Of a DNA stretch of 64,000 nt, positions 26,696 through 38,490 are shown in pieces (the stretch's first letter is position 1; every line of letters begins with the position of its first letter). The stretch lies in NCBI GenBank assembly GCA_000761475.1, contig JQNW01000002.1, forward strand, positions 1 through 64,000, in the 5' to 3' direction. The position numbers and the translations under genes were made by a program. The notes under the pieces are model-generated. The model had not been told where the DNA came from, did no database searches, and worked only from the letters and a program-made list of their open reading frames with translations. The DNA is from Chromohalobacter israelensis. Its GTDB lineage: Bacteria > Pseudomonadota > Gammaproteobacteria > Pseudomonadales > Halomonadaceae.

Positions 26696-27826
26696 TCATT
26701 CATCGTCCCGGTTCGCGCCAGCGACCAGGTGACGGATGTTCCAGCCTGGCAATCCCGGGGGTGAATGAATGTCGCCGTCGGCCTGAGTGGCCTTCGAGGC
26801 GTCTTCGTCGACACGAAAACGCAGCGTGCCGATGCGCTGGCCGGTGGCGGTCATGACGTCGATCTGCCAGCGACCTTGCGATGCCGAGGGGAAGTTCTGC
26901 TTGTGCGTCCAGGCGCGATAGCCCTGTTCGCGTCCGCCCCGGATGATCAGCGGTATGCGATCGACCACTTCGCCATCGTGACGCCAGACATGGTAAATCT
27001 TCTCGCGCAGGCCACGTGGCGCGCGGATCGCGGTGTAAGCGTACAAGCCTTGCCCCGAGAGTGTCGATGGGGTCAGCACGCTTTCGCCGCGCGGTTCGCG
27101 GGCCTCGACATCGAAGCTCGGCGAGAGGGCGCTGCCGGAGAGCCATAGCGTGGCCGGCGGGATCCACACTCGACCCATCCAGGCGGTCGCGGACAGCACC
27201 ACGATCAAGCCGAACATCGCCAGCCAGCGCCAGAGCCCCTGCGGCTGCATCAGGTTGATCAGGCTGGGCACGCTGAAGATCGCCATGGCGACGATCGCCA
27301 GCAGCAGGCTCTGGCCGGTGGTCAGATGCAGCATGATCGGCAATGTCACCAGCACCACCACGAACACGCACAACGCATGGAACATGAAATACAGCCAGCG
27401 GTGGCGTTGAGCCAGACCGAAATACAGCGGATCGAGAATCGCCAGCAGACCGCAGCCGATCAGCAGCAGCGTGAATACCGCCTGGCCGCTGGCCCACACC
27501 GTGGTGGCGAGGAAGAACGGCAGCGTGAAGAACAGGGTCTCCTGGTGGATCAGCTGCGCAATGAAGGTGGTCACCATGCGCGGTAGCCCGGTCTGGCCGC
27601 GCCGGGCGAGCAGGCGGGTCAACAGGCTTTCGGCGAGCAGCAGGCACCAGGCGAACAGCAGCCCCAGGGCCAGGACCGCGCCCAGCCACTGCTGACGATT
27701 GACGAGGAAAAAGCCCAGCAGCCCGATCACGAACGCCGTCGGCGGCCAGAGCCAGAAATAGCGCTTGAGGCGTTCGATGAACGGCGTGAGGCGAGCGGTC
27801 AGCGTGGCACTAGTAGGCAAGGACAT
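26696..27826 (-). CDS. DUF5924/DUF2914-type membrane protein
   Basis: A 376-residue protein. The first 210 residues form about seven membrane helices. The C-terminal 150 residues are a soluble domain with the pattern IYHVWRHDGEVVDRIPLIIR, then GYRAWTHKQNFP and GRWQIDVMTATGQRIGTLRF, which matches my memory of DUF2914. The function of the family is not established. It precedes the MarR gene on the same strand by 78 bases and is divergent from fadB. Confidence 0.8.
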   Translation of the reverse strand: MSLPTSATLTARLTPFIERLKRYFWLWPPTAFVIGLLGFFLVNRQQWLGAVLALGLLFAWCLLLAESLLTRLLARRGQTGLPRMVTTFIAQLIHQETLFFTLPFFLATTVWASGQAVFTLLLIGCGLLAILDPLYFGLAQRHRWLYFMFHALCVFVVVLVTLPIMLHLTTGQSLLLAIVAMAIFSVPSLINLMQPQGLWRWLAMFGLIVVLSATAWMGRVWIPPATLWLSGSALSPSFDVEAREPRGESVLTPSTLSGQGLYAYTAIRAPRGLREKIYHVWRHDGEVVDRIPLIIRGGREQGYRAWTHKQNFPSASQGRWQIDVMTATGQRIGTLRFRVDEDASKATQADGDIHSPPGLPGWNIRHLVAGANRDDE

Positions 27827-28131
27827 GAAAGGGCGGTATTCCGATACCAGTGTGTCGAGACAGGGCGTGACGATGCGCGATGGTCGAGGCGTCGTGAAGG
27901 CGCCTATCCTATCAGGAGTCCGCCGTCACGGGGAGCTGTCTCGGCGCGGCGTGTTTCAACGCGACCATTCGCTAAGGCATGAGGGCTTGACGCCATCGCT
28001 CGGCTGGCGCAAGCTGCCAGACAATTCAAACGATTGTATGAAAGTGGGCGGGAAGCAGCGCCACGCGCGAGCCCGGCGCCTGTCTTCTTCGTGAATCGTG
28101 AGGTCCAGGCCAACAGCAGGGAGAGCCCTGA
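27827..28131. other. intergenic region before fadB
   Basis: About 305 bases between divergent genes. It presumably carries the fadBA promoter and possibly a fatty-acid-responsive operator. I see no RNA gene and no convincing -10/-35 pair. AGGGAGAGCC just before 28132 provides the ribosome site. Confidence 0.45.
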
Positions 28132-31519
<3,388 letters not shown>

Positions 31520-31551
31520 CGCGCCACGCCTTCCGCTCATCGCGCGATAGC

Positions 31552-31583
31552 AAAGCGACACCCGCCTTGGGTGTCGCTTTTTT
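31552..31583 (+). terminator. fadBA terminator
   Basis: AAGCGACACCC pairs with GGGTGTCGCTT around GCCTT and is followed by six T. It stands 32 bases after fadA. Confidence 0.93.
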
Positions 31584-31749
31584 ACGTCCTGGGCATGCGG
31601 CAGAGGCAGTGGCGAGGCCGCGTTTCAATGAGTAAAACCGCGATTAACCAGCGAAATGCCGACTATACTGATAGGGCGTCGACGGCTCATCGGTTCCTGA
31701 CGTGAGTCGCGACGGAATGCGACTATCGGCGATGGAGGAGGTGTGTTCT

Positions 31750-32352
31750 ATGCTCACGCATGTGTGGGGACTATTGGTACACCCGAACCGTGAATGGAAG
31801 CAGATCCACGACGAGAGGGAGACCATCATCCACCTCTACAGTCACCATGTTCTGATAATGGCACTGATCCCGGTGGTATGTGCCTTCATCGGTACCACCC
31901 AGGTCGGCTGGGATTTCGGGGGCGGGCATACCATCCAGCTCAACTACCTGGATGCCTTCTTCGCCGGCGTCGCCTTCTATGTCGCGATTCTGGTGGCGGT
32001 AGGCTTCATGGGCTCGGTGATTCACTGGATGGCGCAACGCTATTCCACACCTCCGAGCCGTCGGCGCTGCATCATCTTCGCCGGATACGTCGCGACACCG
32101 ATGTTCGTCGGTGGCATCGTCGCGCTTTATCCGCTGGTCTGGTTGTGCTTGCTGGCGATCATCGTCGGGCTCTGTTACAGCGCCTATCTGCTGTACCTGG
32201 GGATTCCCAACTTCCTCGATATCGGCGCGGAAGAAGGGTTCATCGTCACCGGCTCGACGCTGGGCATCGGCGTGCTGGTGCTCGAGGCGTTGCTCGGCGT
32301 GACCGTACTGCTCTGGGGATACGGCGCCAAGTTGCTGGGCATCGACTTGTAG
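31750..32352 (+). CDS. Yip1-family inner-membrane protein
   Basis: A 200-residue protein with about five membrane helices. The opening MLTHVWGLLVHPNREWKQI is characteristic of bacterial Yip1 domain proteins, and IIFAGYVATPMFVGGIVALY is a conserved helix. The start is ATG 31750 with GGAGGAGG eight bases upstream; an earlier in-frame ATG at 31735 is buried in that site. The function is unknown. It is the last genomic-type gene before the accessory island. Confidence 0.88.
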   Translation: MLTHVWGLLVHPNREWKQIHDERETIIHLYSHHVLIMALIPVVCAFIGTTQVGWDFGGGHTIQLNYLDAFFAGVAFYVAILVAVGFMGSVIHWMAQRYSTPPSRRRCIIFAGYVATPMFVGGIVALYPLVWLCLLAIIVGLCYSAYLLYLGIPNFLDIGAEEGFIVTGSTLGIGVLVLEALLGVTVLLWGYGAKLLGIDL

Positions 32353-32866
32353 GCTTGTAGAGAAGTGCCGAGGAGGGAGGCGTTGGGTAATATGATGGCC
32401 CCCGCTTAGGAAGCCGCCCAGTTCGGCTTCCCCTCCTGAACCACCCGCACGGTTGACCCCCACGCCCGCGCCGCTCACACCGGCGCGGGCGTTTTTGTGT
32501 CTACGCCTTTCGTGTAGCGGTATGTTAATCGACGTTAAATCGCGCTAGATTAAGTATTGTTTGGAGTTGCCGATACAACCTAATGAACCGGGTGGTGGAG
32601 CGTTCAGTGCTTCGCCTGGCGGTAGCGTGGGTGAAGCGGTAGTGGGACGGGGGCGTGTTGGTTCCAAGGTGATAGAGCCGGCAAAGGCAGCAGGCACATG
32701 AATTCTGCATAACGCGCCGAACTTTTCTTAGTGTGTTTTAAAAACAAAAGCTTAAGAGCGAAAAATCTGTCTCGATAAGATTGTTGAACGCGCCTGCTCG
32801 TTCAAGTGGGAAAACAAGCGTGCTGTCTAATATCTGTTATGCAGTAAAACCATATCGGAGAATGAA
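32353..32866. other. non-coding boundary of the accessory island
   Basis: No supported gene. After the terminator at 32463-32496 the base composition falls. GCATAAC (32707-32713) and GTTATGC (32836-32842) are exact complements 136 bp apart and may mark a degenerate recombination site before the first cassette gene. I find no integrase fragment and no tRNA here. Confidence 0.5.
32463..32496 (+). terminator. intrinsic terminator after Yip1-family gene
   Basis: CGCCCGCGCC pairs with GGCGCGGGCG across a 9-base loop and is followed by five T. Confidence 0.9.
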
Positions 32867-33241
32867 ATGCCAAACTACTGGGTTGTAGGTGCTTCATGGG
32901 GTGGTACTGAGCACCAAGATAAGAAGTTTATTGAGCAGGGTATTTGGATGCTTGGTTGGGAGGAAGACGATCAGCCCGCACAGTACAAGAAAGCATCAGA
33001 AATGAAAGCGGGAGATCGAATCGCCATCAAGCGCATGAAAGGGGGCGGTCAAACAGGTATTAAAATTTTTCACTTAGGCGTAATAAAAGGTGTGATATTG
33101 GAAACCAACAAGGTTATTTGCACCGTTGATTGGGTAGCCACAAATCTGGACAGAAACATCAACGAAAGTCGAGGCTGCTTTAAGTCGATACATGGCCCAT
33201 TTGAGCATGATGAATGGGTGGAAAAAGCATTTTGCCTCTAG
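32867..33241 (+). CDS. integron cassette hypothetical protein, possible PUA/EVE-like fold
   Basis: A 124-residue soluble protein encoded in clearly lower-G+C DNA. The spaced pattern YWVVGASWGG, GIWMLGWEE, KAGDRIAIKRM and IKIFHLGVIKGV resembles EVE/PUA-type modified-base-binding domains found near restriction systems. This is pattern resemblance only. GGAG precedes the ATG by about six bases. The gene ends 11 bases before an attC-like site, so it is a cassette gene and probably acquired horizontally. The function is unknown. Confidence 0.75.
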   Translation: MPNYWVVGASWGGTEHQDKKFIEQGIWMLGWEEDDQPAQYKKASEMKAGDRIAIKRMKGGGQTGIKIFHLGVIKGVILETNKVICTVDWVATNLDRNINESRGCFKSIHGPFEHDEWVEKAFCL

Positions 33242-33251
33242 CTACCGGTTT

Positions 33252-33335
33252 GTATAACAATGCCAGGCACAGTGACGGCTTTTCCGTTGCGGCTCCGCCT
33301 TCACTACAAAGCCGCGCGTGCTGGCGGCGTTAGCT
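33252..33335 (+). other. integron attC recombination site 1
   Basis: An imperfect palindrome of about 84 bp directly after a cassette gene. The left arm TAAC-AAT-GCCAGGCAC pairs with the reverse of the right arm GTGCTGGCGGCGTTA (read as TAAC-GCC-GCCAGCAC). This gives R and L boxes, an unpaired spacer and one extrahelical G, the structural hallmarks of attC. The right end carries the core GTTAGC. The next gene starts four bases later. Confidence 0.85.
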
Positions 33336-33902
33336 CTCATGTCAGATCTTATTTATTGCCCGTACACGGATAGAGAAATCGAGCCTTCGCTTTCCAACAG
33401 TGAGCACATCATCCCCCTGTCTTTGGGTGGATCCAATAGCTTCGTCCTACCTGTAAATGCCGAGTTTAACTCGGATGCTGGCTCCGACATCGACGGAGAA
33501 CTTGCAAATGATTTATTGGTTCTATTCAGGCGCAGGCACTTTGACGCTCGAGGGCACAGCAAAAAGAAACCTAAAATCCTCAGCAAGCATTCCAAAATGG
33601 ACTCTGGCTCTCGCCCAGTACAAGTCGAATTCGCTGGGGAAGAGGGTATTAAAGTCTATGATCCAGTGCAGAAACGCACACTTGGTGAGGAAGAAATAGC
33701 AGGCCAACAATTCACCAGTCGTTTTACTATTTCGAGATATGGCCGTCTAAAGTTTGCTGCAAAAGTCGCCTTGGCTGGTGGGTACTTCGTTTTTGGCGAT
33801 TGGTTCCGTTCCAATGTTGAGCACCACGAGCTTCGTGCTCTGATGAACTTTGATCTCAATTCCTGGATTCATAGAATAACCGCAGCACTTTGGATCACAC
33901 GG

Positions 33903-34960
33903 TAGAGGCAGGAGGGCCAGCGCCGGTACCCTTCTCGCTCACCGACCAAAGTGAAGCAGAGCATGGGATACCGACAGCTGACCCAGAAGCAACGATATCA
34001 GATATTTGCCCGTCTTGAGACCGGGGCAAGCCAGCGCCAGATCGCCAGTGAGCTTGGCATTCACAGCAGCACGATCAGTCGGGAGATCCGTCGCAACGCT
34101 GGCTGCCATGGTTATGACCCGGAGCAGGCCCAGATCCTCAGCGACCGGCGACGCCGGCTTGCCTGGAAGACGACCAAGCGCTTGCCCAGCCTGATCCGCT
34201 GGATAACCCGACAGCTGCGGGACGAATGGAGCCCTGAACAGATCAGCGGTTTCATGGCCAGCGCCAATGGCATCCGAGTCAGCCATGAATGGATCTATTC
34301 GCTGATTCGGGATGACAAGGCCCATGGCGGCAATCTCTGGAAGGCGCTGCGGCTACCTCAACAGCGTCGTTATCATCGGCATCTGGCTAAACGAGCCGGG
34401 CTCGGCAAGATCCCTGATCGGGTGGGCATTGAACATCGTCCCGCCGAGGTGGAGAACCGCCTGTATATCGGCCACTGGGAAGGCGATACGATCCTCAAGG
34501 GGCATAAAGCTTCCGGCCTGGTGACGCTGGTTGAGCGCCGTAGTGGCTACCTGCTGGCCGCCAGGTTGCCGCACATGGCGGCAGGGGGAACTGCCAAGGC
34601 TATGATTCGGCTGTTAAAGCCTCGCCGGGGTGCCGTAAAAAGCATCACCTTGGATAACGGCTCGGAATTCGCCGAACATCAGCAAGTGGCCCAGGCCATA
34701 AGCGCTGATGTCTATTTCTGCGACCCTTACCGTTCCAGCCAGCGGGGAACAAACGAAAACACCAACGGGCTGATTCGTCAGTACTTTCCGAAGGGTACCG
34801 ACTTCCGGAGGGTGAGCGATGCCGAGCTACGACGCGTGGTAGAGAAGCTCAACAACCGGCCCAGGAAGCGCCTGGGTTATCGGACACCTGCCCAAGTATT
34901 TCTCGGTGAATATTCAGGCGCATTGAAAACCGCAGGTGCTGCGCTTATTGGTTGAATCCA
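33903..34960 (+). mobile_element. IS30-family insertion sequence (ends approximate)
   Basis: This holds a complete IS30-type transposase gene with little flanking DNA. The inner ends share AGCGC-type inverted similarity (AGCGCCGGTACC near 33919 and the complement of GGTGCTGCGCT near 34935). I could not fix the terminal inverted repeats or the target duplication, so the limits are estimated from where the interrupted cassette gene stops and resumes in frame. Confidence 0.6.
33951..34955 (+). CDS. IS30-family transposase
   Basis: A 334-residue protein. The N-terminal helix-turn-helix region GASQRQIASELGIHSSTISR is followed by an IS30-type DDE core: HWEGDTILKG (first Asp), SITLDNGSEFAEH (second Asp) and RGTNENTNGLIRQYFPKG (Glu). 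The C-terminal block NNRPRKRLGYRTPAQVF is diagnostic. The frame appears intact. The start is GTG 33951, or ATG 33963. Confidence 0.93.
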   Translation: MKQSMGYRQLTQKQRYQIFARLETGASQRQIASELGIHSSTISREIRRNAGCHGYDPEQAQILSDRRRRLAWKTTKRLPSLIRWITRQLRDEWSPEQISGFMASANGIRVSHEWIYSLIRDDKAHGGNLWKALRLPQQRRYHRHLAKRAGLGKIPDRVGIEHRPAEVENRLYIGHWEGDTILKGHKASGLVTLVERRSGYLLAARLPHMAAGGTAKAMIRLLKPRRGAVKSITLDNGSEFAEHQQVAQAISADVYFCDPYRSSQRGTNENTNGLIRQYFPKGTDFRRVSDAELRRVVEKLNNRPRKRLGYRTPAQVFLGEYSGALKTAGAALIG

Positions 34961-35122
34961 AGTTCAGAGAAGAAAGATTTTGAAGGTTTAGGGCTCAAAG
35001 TCATCGATGAGCTTCATCCAGCTGAGGAAAAAGACACCGAGCAACTAGCTGTAGAAAAAATCTTCTGCCAAATTATTGAAGGCTCATGCGTTTACTTCGT
35101 TCCCGGGCCAGTTAACATTGGA

Positions 35123-36745
35123 CCTGAATCCGTGAGACCGGCCCCCAGGAATGCTTCTAACCTACTGAACTGCATGGCAATATAGCGAATATCGCCATTC
35201 ACCCAGATAGTGCCATGCCCAACGTCAAGTTCCGCGCCAGTCGCCGCACCCTCACCAGCCACGCCGGGCTGTCCATCATCGGGCAATGCTTCGAGATCGC
35301 TGGCGTCGACAGCATCGACAGCCGCTTCCCCACCACGCTGGGCATGCGCACCAGTGACGTGATCAAGAGCTACCTGGGCCTGCTGTGTCTGGGCATGAGC
35401 GACTATGACGCTGTCGAGAACTTCCGCCGCGACAAGCCCTTCCAACAACTGCTGACCCTGCAGAAGGTGCCGAGCGCGGCGACGCTGCGACAGCGGCTGG
35501 AGAAACTTGCCGCCAACGACCTGCAGGCGCGCACCGCCACCTGGTCCACGACCCTGCTGTCACTGATCGAAGCACCGATCACCGCCGAGACGACGCACGT
35601 CTGCCTGGACATCGACACCTTCGTCATGGACAACAGCAACTCGAAGAAGGAAGGCGTCTCGCGGACCTACCAGAAGGTCGATGGCTACACCCCGATCGCC
35701 GCCTATCTGGGCAACGAAGGGTGGTGCCTGGGTCTGGAACTGCGGCCTGGCAAGCAGCACACCATGAAGGAGAGCAACGCCTTCCTGGAGCGGGTACTGC
35801 CTCGCGCCCAAGGCCTGACCAAGCAACCGATCCTGTTACGCGAGGACAGCGGCTTCGACAGCCAGGCGCACCTGGCGCTTCTCGAACAGCAACGCCAGGT
35901 CTTTGCCGACGAGGGGCGCCGGCTCGACTATGTCGTCAAATGGAACCCGCGCGGCTCGGCCACGGCGGATCAGGATACCTGGTTGGCTGTGGCGGCGGAC
36001 TACTGGGAAGAGCTGCGTCCTGGCAAGCGCCAGGCGCTGTGGCCGCAGACCGTCTCGATCCACGACGACAACAAGACCGAATACGTCGTCCAACGCGTGA
36101 TGCGCCTGGTAGAGCGCACCGCCGATCGCGATGGCCAGTTGCTGCTCGAACCGGACTATGAGTTGGAAGGCTGGTGGACCAGCCTGGACGAGGCGCGGGA
36201 GGCGGTGATCAAACCTGGAGCGGCTGCCGTCGGGCAAGTTCGCCACCAACGATCTGATCCTGCACCTCGCCCAGCTGGCCTACAACATCCTGCGGCTGAT
36301 GGGGCAGCTGGGCATGACCGGCGAGCTGAGCCCGGTGCGCCATCCCGCCAAGCGGCGCCGGATCCGCACCGTGCTACAAGAACTGGTGCATCGTGCGGCG
36401 CTCGTGATTCACAAGGCGCGGCAGATCATCCTCGACTTCGGGCAGGACATCGGACGCATGACGGTGTTGAACACCTTGCGAAGCCGCCTGCGCTATCCCC
36501 GAGGCACGCCATGCTGATCGTCTGTCGGACAAAGGCACCACGCAGAGGGCTGACGGTCACCGGCAGCCAGCATCACCGTACCCGGCGGGTAGCAATGCAT
36601 GAGCAAACGGGTCATCGTCGCCGGCCGATGCCGCTATGGTTGGCCATGGCAGAGATGCATTCGGCGGTTGAGACGGAATCGGAGGTCAAAAAATGCTCGC
36701 TGACGGCGATAGGGAAAGTGTCGACGCCGGCATCACGGATTCAGG
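35123..36745 (+). mobile_element. IS1380-family insertion sequence, copy 2 with internal deletion
   Basis: 1623 bp, the same element as at 2922-4603 but in the opposite orientation and exactly 59 bp shorter. Ends are CCTGAATCCGTGAGACCGGC and the complement of CCTGAATCCGTGATGCCGGC. Flanking ATTGGA at 35117-35122 and 36746-36751 is the target duplication, six bases here against five for copy 1. It interrupts the HNH cassette gene. Confidence 0.95.
35215..36517 (+). pseudogene. IS1380-family transposase inactivated by a 59-bp deletion
   Basis: It is nearly identical to the transposase at 3150-4511 up to ...EAVIK near 36212. Then 59 bp are missing, removing the HEQFHSEIKTDLDLE region and shifting the frame. 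The original C-terminus (MGQLGMTGELSPVRH onward) continues in another frame from 36299 to 36517. One further visible change is Pro to Arg shortly before the deletion. The original frame reads on to 36837 as nonsense. This copy could move only if helped by the intact one. Confidence 0.93.
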
Positions 36746-36933
36746 ATTGGAGTTACCGTCGGTATATTAGGGCGGTTTGTTGCAACTCTAAATGTCCCTG
36801 CGAACACGGAGCAATTCCCATTTTCCGATCAAAATGATTTAGGCCATGCTGTTATCATTGAAAACGGGCGCTTGCAAAGAATCTCATATAGAGCCTTGGC
36901 TAAGAAGGCGTACGGATACCTACCAAAATGAGA

Positions 36934-37010
36934 GCTAACAAACACATCAAATTCGCTCCCGTTGGCCGCCGGACGCTCGCAAGCTCACGCCGTTTATGGA
37001 GGCGTTAGCC
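36934..37010 (+). other. integron attC recombination site 2
   Basis: A 77-bp imperfect palindrome. Left GCTAAC and right GTTAGC are exact complements. Inside, CATCAAATTCG pairs with the complement of CGCCGTTTATG (read CATAAACGGCG), leaving an extrahelical C and unpaired spacers, as in attC sites. It begins three bases after the stop of the reassembled HNH cassette gene, and the next gene follows 34 bases later. Confidence 0.85.
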
Positions 37011-37044
37011 CCTTGGGTGCCTCTCCACGAAAACTGAGACAAAC

Positions 37045-37728
37045 ATGACACTTGACTACCGTTGGCTTTACGAGACCGTACGCAGGCGTTTTGAATCGGA
37101 CGAGGCTATGGAGCGCTTTCTGCCCGAGGCGCTTACTTCTGAAGAGTTGAAGCAGAAGGGGGATGATCGCTACCTTTCCGCCATGAGCCAGCGGGTATTT
37201 CAGGCCGGTATGCAACATTCGGTGGTCGATGCCAAGTGGCCTGCCTTTGAAGAAGCCTTCTGGGGCTTTGTACCTGAGACAATGGTGTTACTCAGCCCTG
37301 AGCAAATAGAAGGTTATATGAAAAATGACCGAATCATCCGCCACCGTACCAAACTACAGACGATTCCGAAAAACGCCCAATTCATTCTGGATATTCGCGA
37401 GGAGCAAGGCTGCAGCTTTGGCGAATTCATTGCCAACTGGCCGAGTGCTGATATCATCGGTTTGTGGCGTTTATTAGCTAAACGCGGCGCCCGTTTGGGC
37501 GGACGCTCGGCTGCCGGGTTTTTACGGCTGGTCGGAAAGGATACCTTTTTATTGACCAGTGATGTGGTGGCACGTCTAGTGGCCGCTGGCATCATCGATC
37601 AGGCCCCCACGAGCCAGCGAGACATGCAAGTCGTACAGGACGCCTTCAATGCGTTGCAGCAGGATTCAGGCAGGTCGTTGTGTCATCTATCGGCCATGCT
37701 GTCGTTGAGTATCAATCCAAGATTTTGA
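37045..37728 (+). CDS. DNA-3-methyladenine glycosylase I-like protein, last gene of the cassette array
   Basis: A 227-residue protein. The centre, NDRIIRHRTKLQTIPKNAQF, matches the helix-hairpin-helix region of Tag enzymes, which remove 3-methyladenine from DNA. The following segment, SFGEFIANWPSADIIGLW, is also Tag-like. It lacks the N-terminal CGW zinc ligand and the C-terminal Cys/His ligands of E. coli Tag, so it is a variant subfamily with unproven activity. G+C is lower than in the genome. It follows attC site 2, but I see no attC after it. Confidence 0.82.
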   Translation: MTLDYRWLYETVRRRFESDEAMERFLPEALTSEELKQKGDDRYLSAMSQRVFQAGMQHSVVDAKWPAFEEAFWGFVPETMVLLSPEQIEGYMKNDRIIRHRTKLQTIPKNAQFILDIREEQGCSFGEFIANWPSADIIGLWRLLAKRGARLGGRSAAGFLRLVGKDTFLLTSDVVARLVAAGIIDQAPTSQRDMQVVQDAFNALQQDSGRSLCHLSAMLSLSINPRF

Positions 37729-37868
37729 CGCATGCGTCTCCCCCGAACTTCGGCAATCGGTCGTGCGACGGGTTGAATCCTCCGCTGACGCCATCACCTT
37801 GTAGGGAAGAGCCGCCGTGAGGGCGTCGCTCGGTTCATCGTTTCAATGCGTTTCATGGGAGGATCGCC

Positions 37869-38345
37869 ATGCCGTTTGCACCATCCAGCATGCAAGTCGA
37901 AAGCACCGCCTTCACGCCGAATGGGGTGATTCCGAAGCGCCATTCGGCGGAAGGTGACGATGTGTCCCCGGCCCTGAACTGGAAGGATGCGCCGGCGGGG
38001 ACCCAGGGCTTCGCGGTGATCTGCCACGATCCGGATGCGCCGCTGGTGAAGGATGGCAGCTACGGTTACGTCCATTGGCTGCTTTACAACCTGCCGGCGG
38101 ATGTCACCTCGCTGGAAGAGGGCACGAAGACAGGCACCGCCGGTATCAATGATGGCGGCGCCATCGGCTACGGTGGCCCCATGCCGCCGGAGGGCCATGG
38201 GCCGCACCAGTATTATTTCTGGGTGCTGGCACTGGATACTCAAACCGAACTGCCCGAGGGGCTGACACAGCCGGAGCTGCTCAACAAACTGGAGCCGCAT
38301 ATTCTGGGTATGAGCCGGTTGGTGGGGACGTACCGCCGCGATTGA
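37869..38345 (+). CDS. YbhB/YbcL-type PEBP (Raf kinase inhibitor-like) protein
   Basis: A 158-residue soluble protein of the phosphatidylethanolamine-binding family. The ligand-site motifs are FAVICHDPDAP (DPDxP) and GHGPHQYYFWVLALD (GxHR-like). No signal peptide is present. The gene has genome-type composition and marks the return to core chromosome after the cassette island. GGGAGGATCGCC precedes the ATG. The biochemical role of the bacterial family is poorly known. Confidence 0.92.
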   Translation: MPFAPSSMQVESTAFTPNGVIPKRHSAEGDDVSPALNWKDAPAGTQGFAVICHDPDAPLVKDGSYGYVHWLLYNLPADVTSLEEGTKTGTAGINDGGAIGYGGPMPPEGHGPHQYYFWVLALDTQTELPEGLTQPELLNKLEPHILGMSRLVGTYRRD

Positions 38346-38379
38346 TGAGTCTTTGACGGTTTAGACGCCGCTTCACGCA

Positions 38380-38412
38380 CACTCGGCGCCTTCCCTTGGG
38401 AGGCGCCGAGTG
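38380..38412. terminator. hairpin between convergent genes
   Basis: CACTCGGCGCCT (38380-38391) pairs perfectly with AGGCGCCGAGTG (38401-38412). It lies between convergent stops. Only a weak T-rich tail (TCGTTT) follows on the plus strand. Confidence 0.65.
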
Positions 38413-38490
38413 TCGTTTGGGGCCTTGCTCGCTTGGCAAGTCGCGGTGTGGCGGGCCGTCGGATAATGCTCAGTGACGGGAAGTCGGTGT

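Larger units (their letters stand above)
33339..36931 (+). pseudogene. HNH-endonuclease-like cassette gene broken by two insertion sequences
   Basis: Three in-frame pieces can be joined: about 33339-33902, about 34961-35122, and 36752-36931, giving roughly 301 residues. The N-terminal piece has IYCPYTDREIEPSLSNSEHI followed by IPLSLGGSNSF and PVNAEFNSDAG, an HNH_5-like nuclease pattern (CPxT, EHIIP, N). Removing the IS1380 copy and one ATTGGA restores the frame exactly (VNIG joined to VTVGIL). The first cut is by an IS30-family element, which brings an early stop at 33903. The product is presumably inactive. The gene begins right after attC site 1 and ends just before attC site 2, so it is one cassette. 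Confidence 0.8.

Noticed and set aside
32525-32710. 61-codon minus-strand frame considered as a remnant integron integrase
   Set aside because: It has none of the tyrosine recombinase boxes (R..H-R-Y) or the IntI-specific region, so no integrase can be claimed.
33885-34965. Exact IS30 terminal repeats and target duplication
   Set aside because: Several alignments of the ends were tried (starting at 33891 or 33903 and ending near 34960). None gave both good inverted repeats and matching flanks, so the limits are left approximate.
36518-36837. Extended reading frame at the end of IS1380 copy 2
   Set aside because: It is the frameshifted continuation through the IS end and the flanking cassette gene, not a real protein end.
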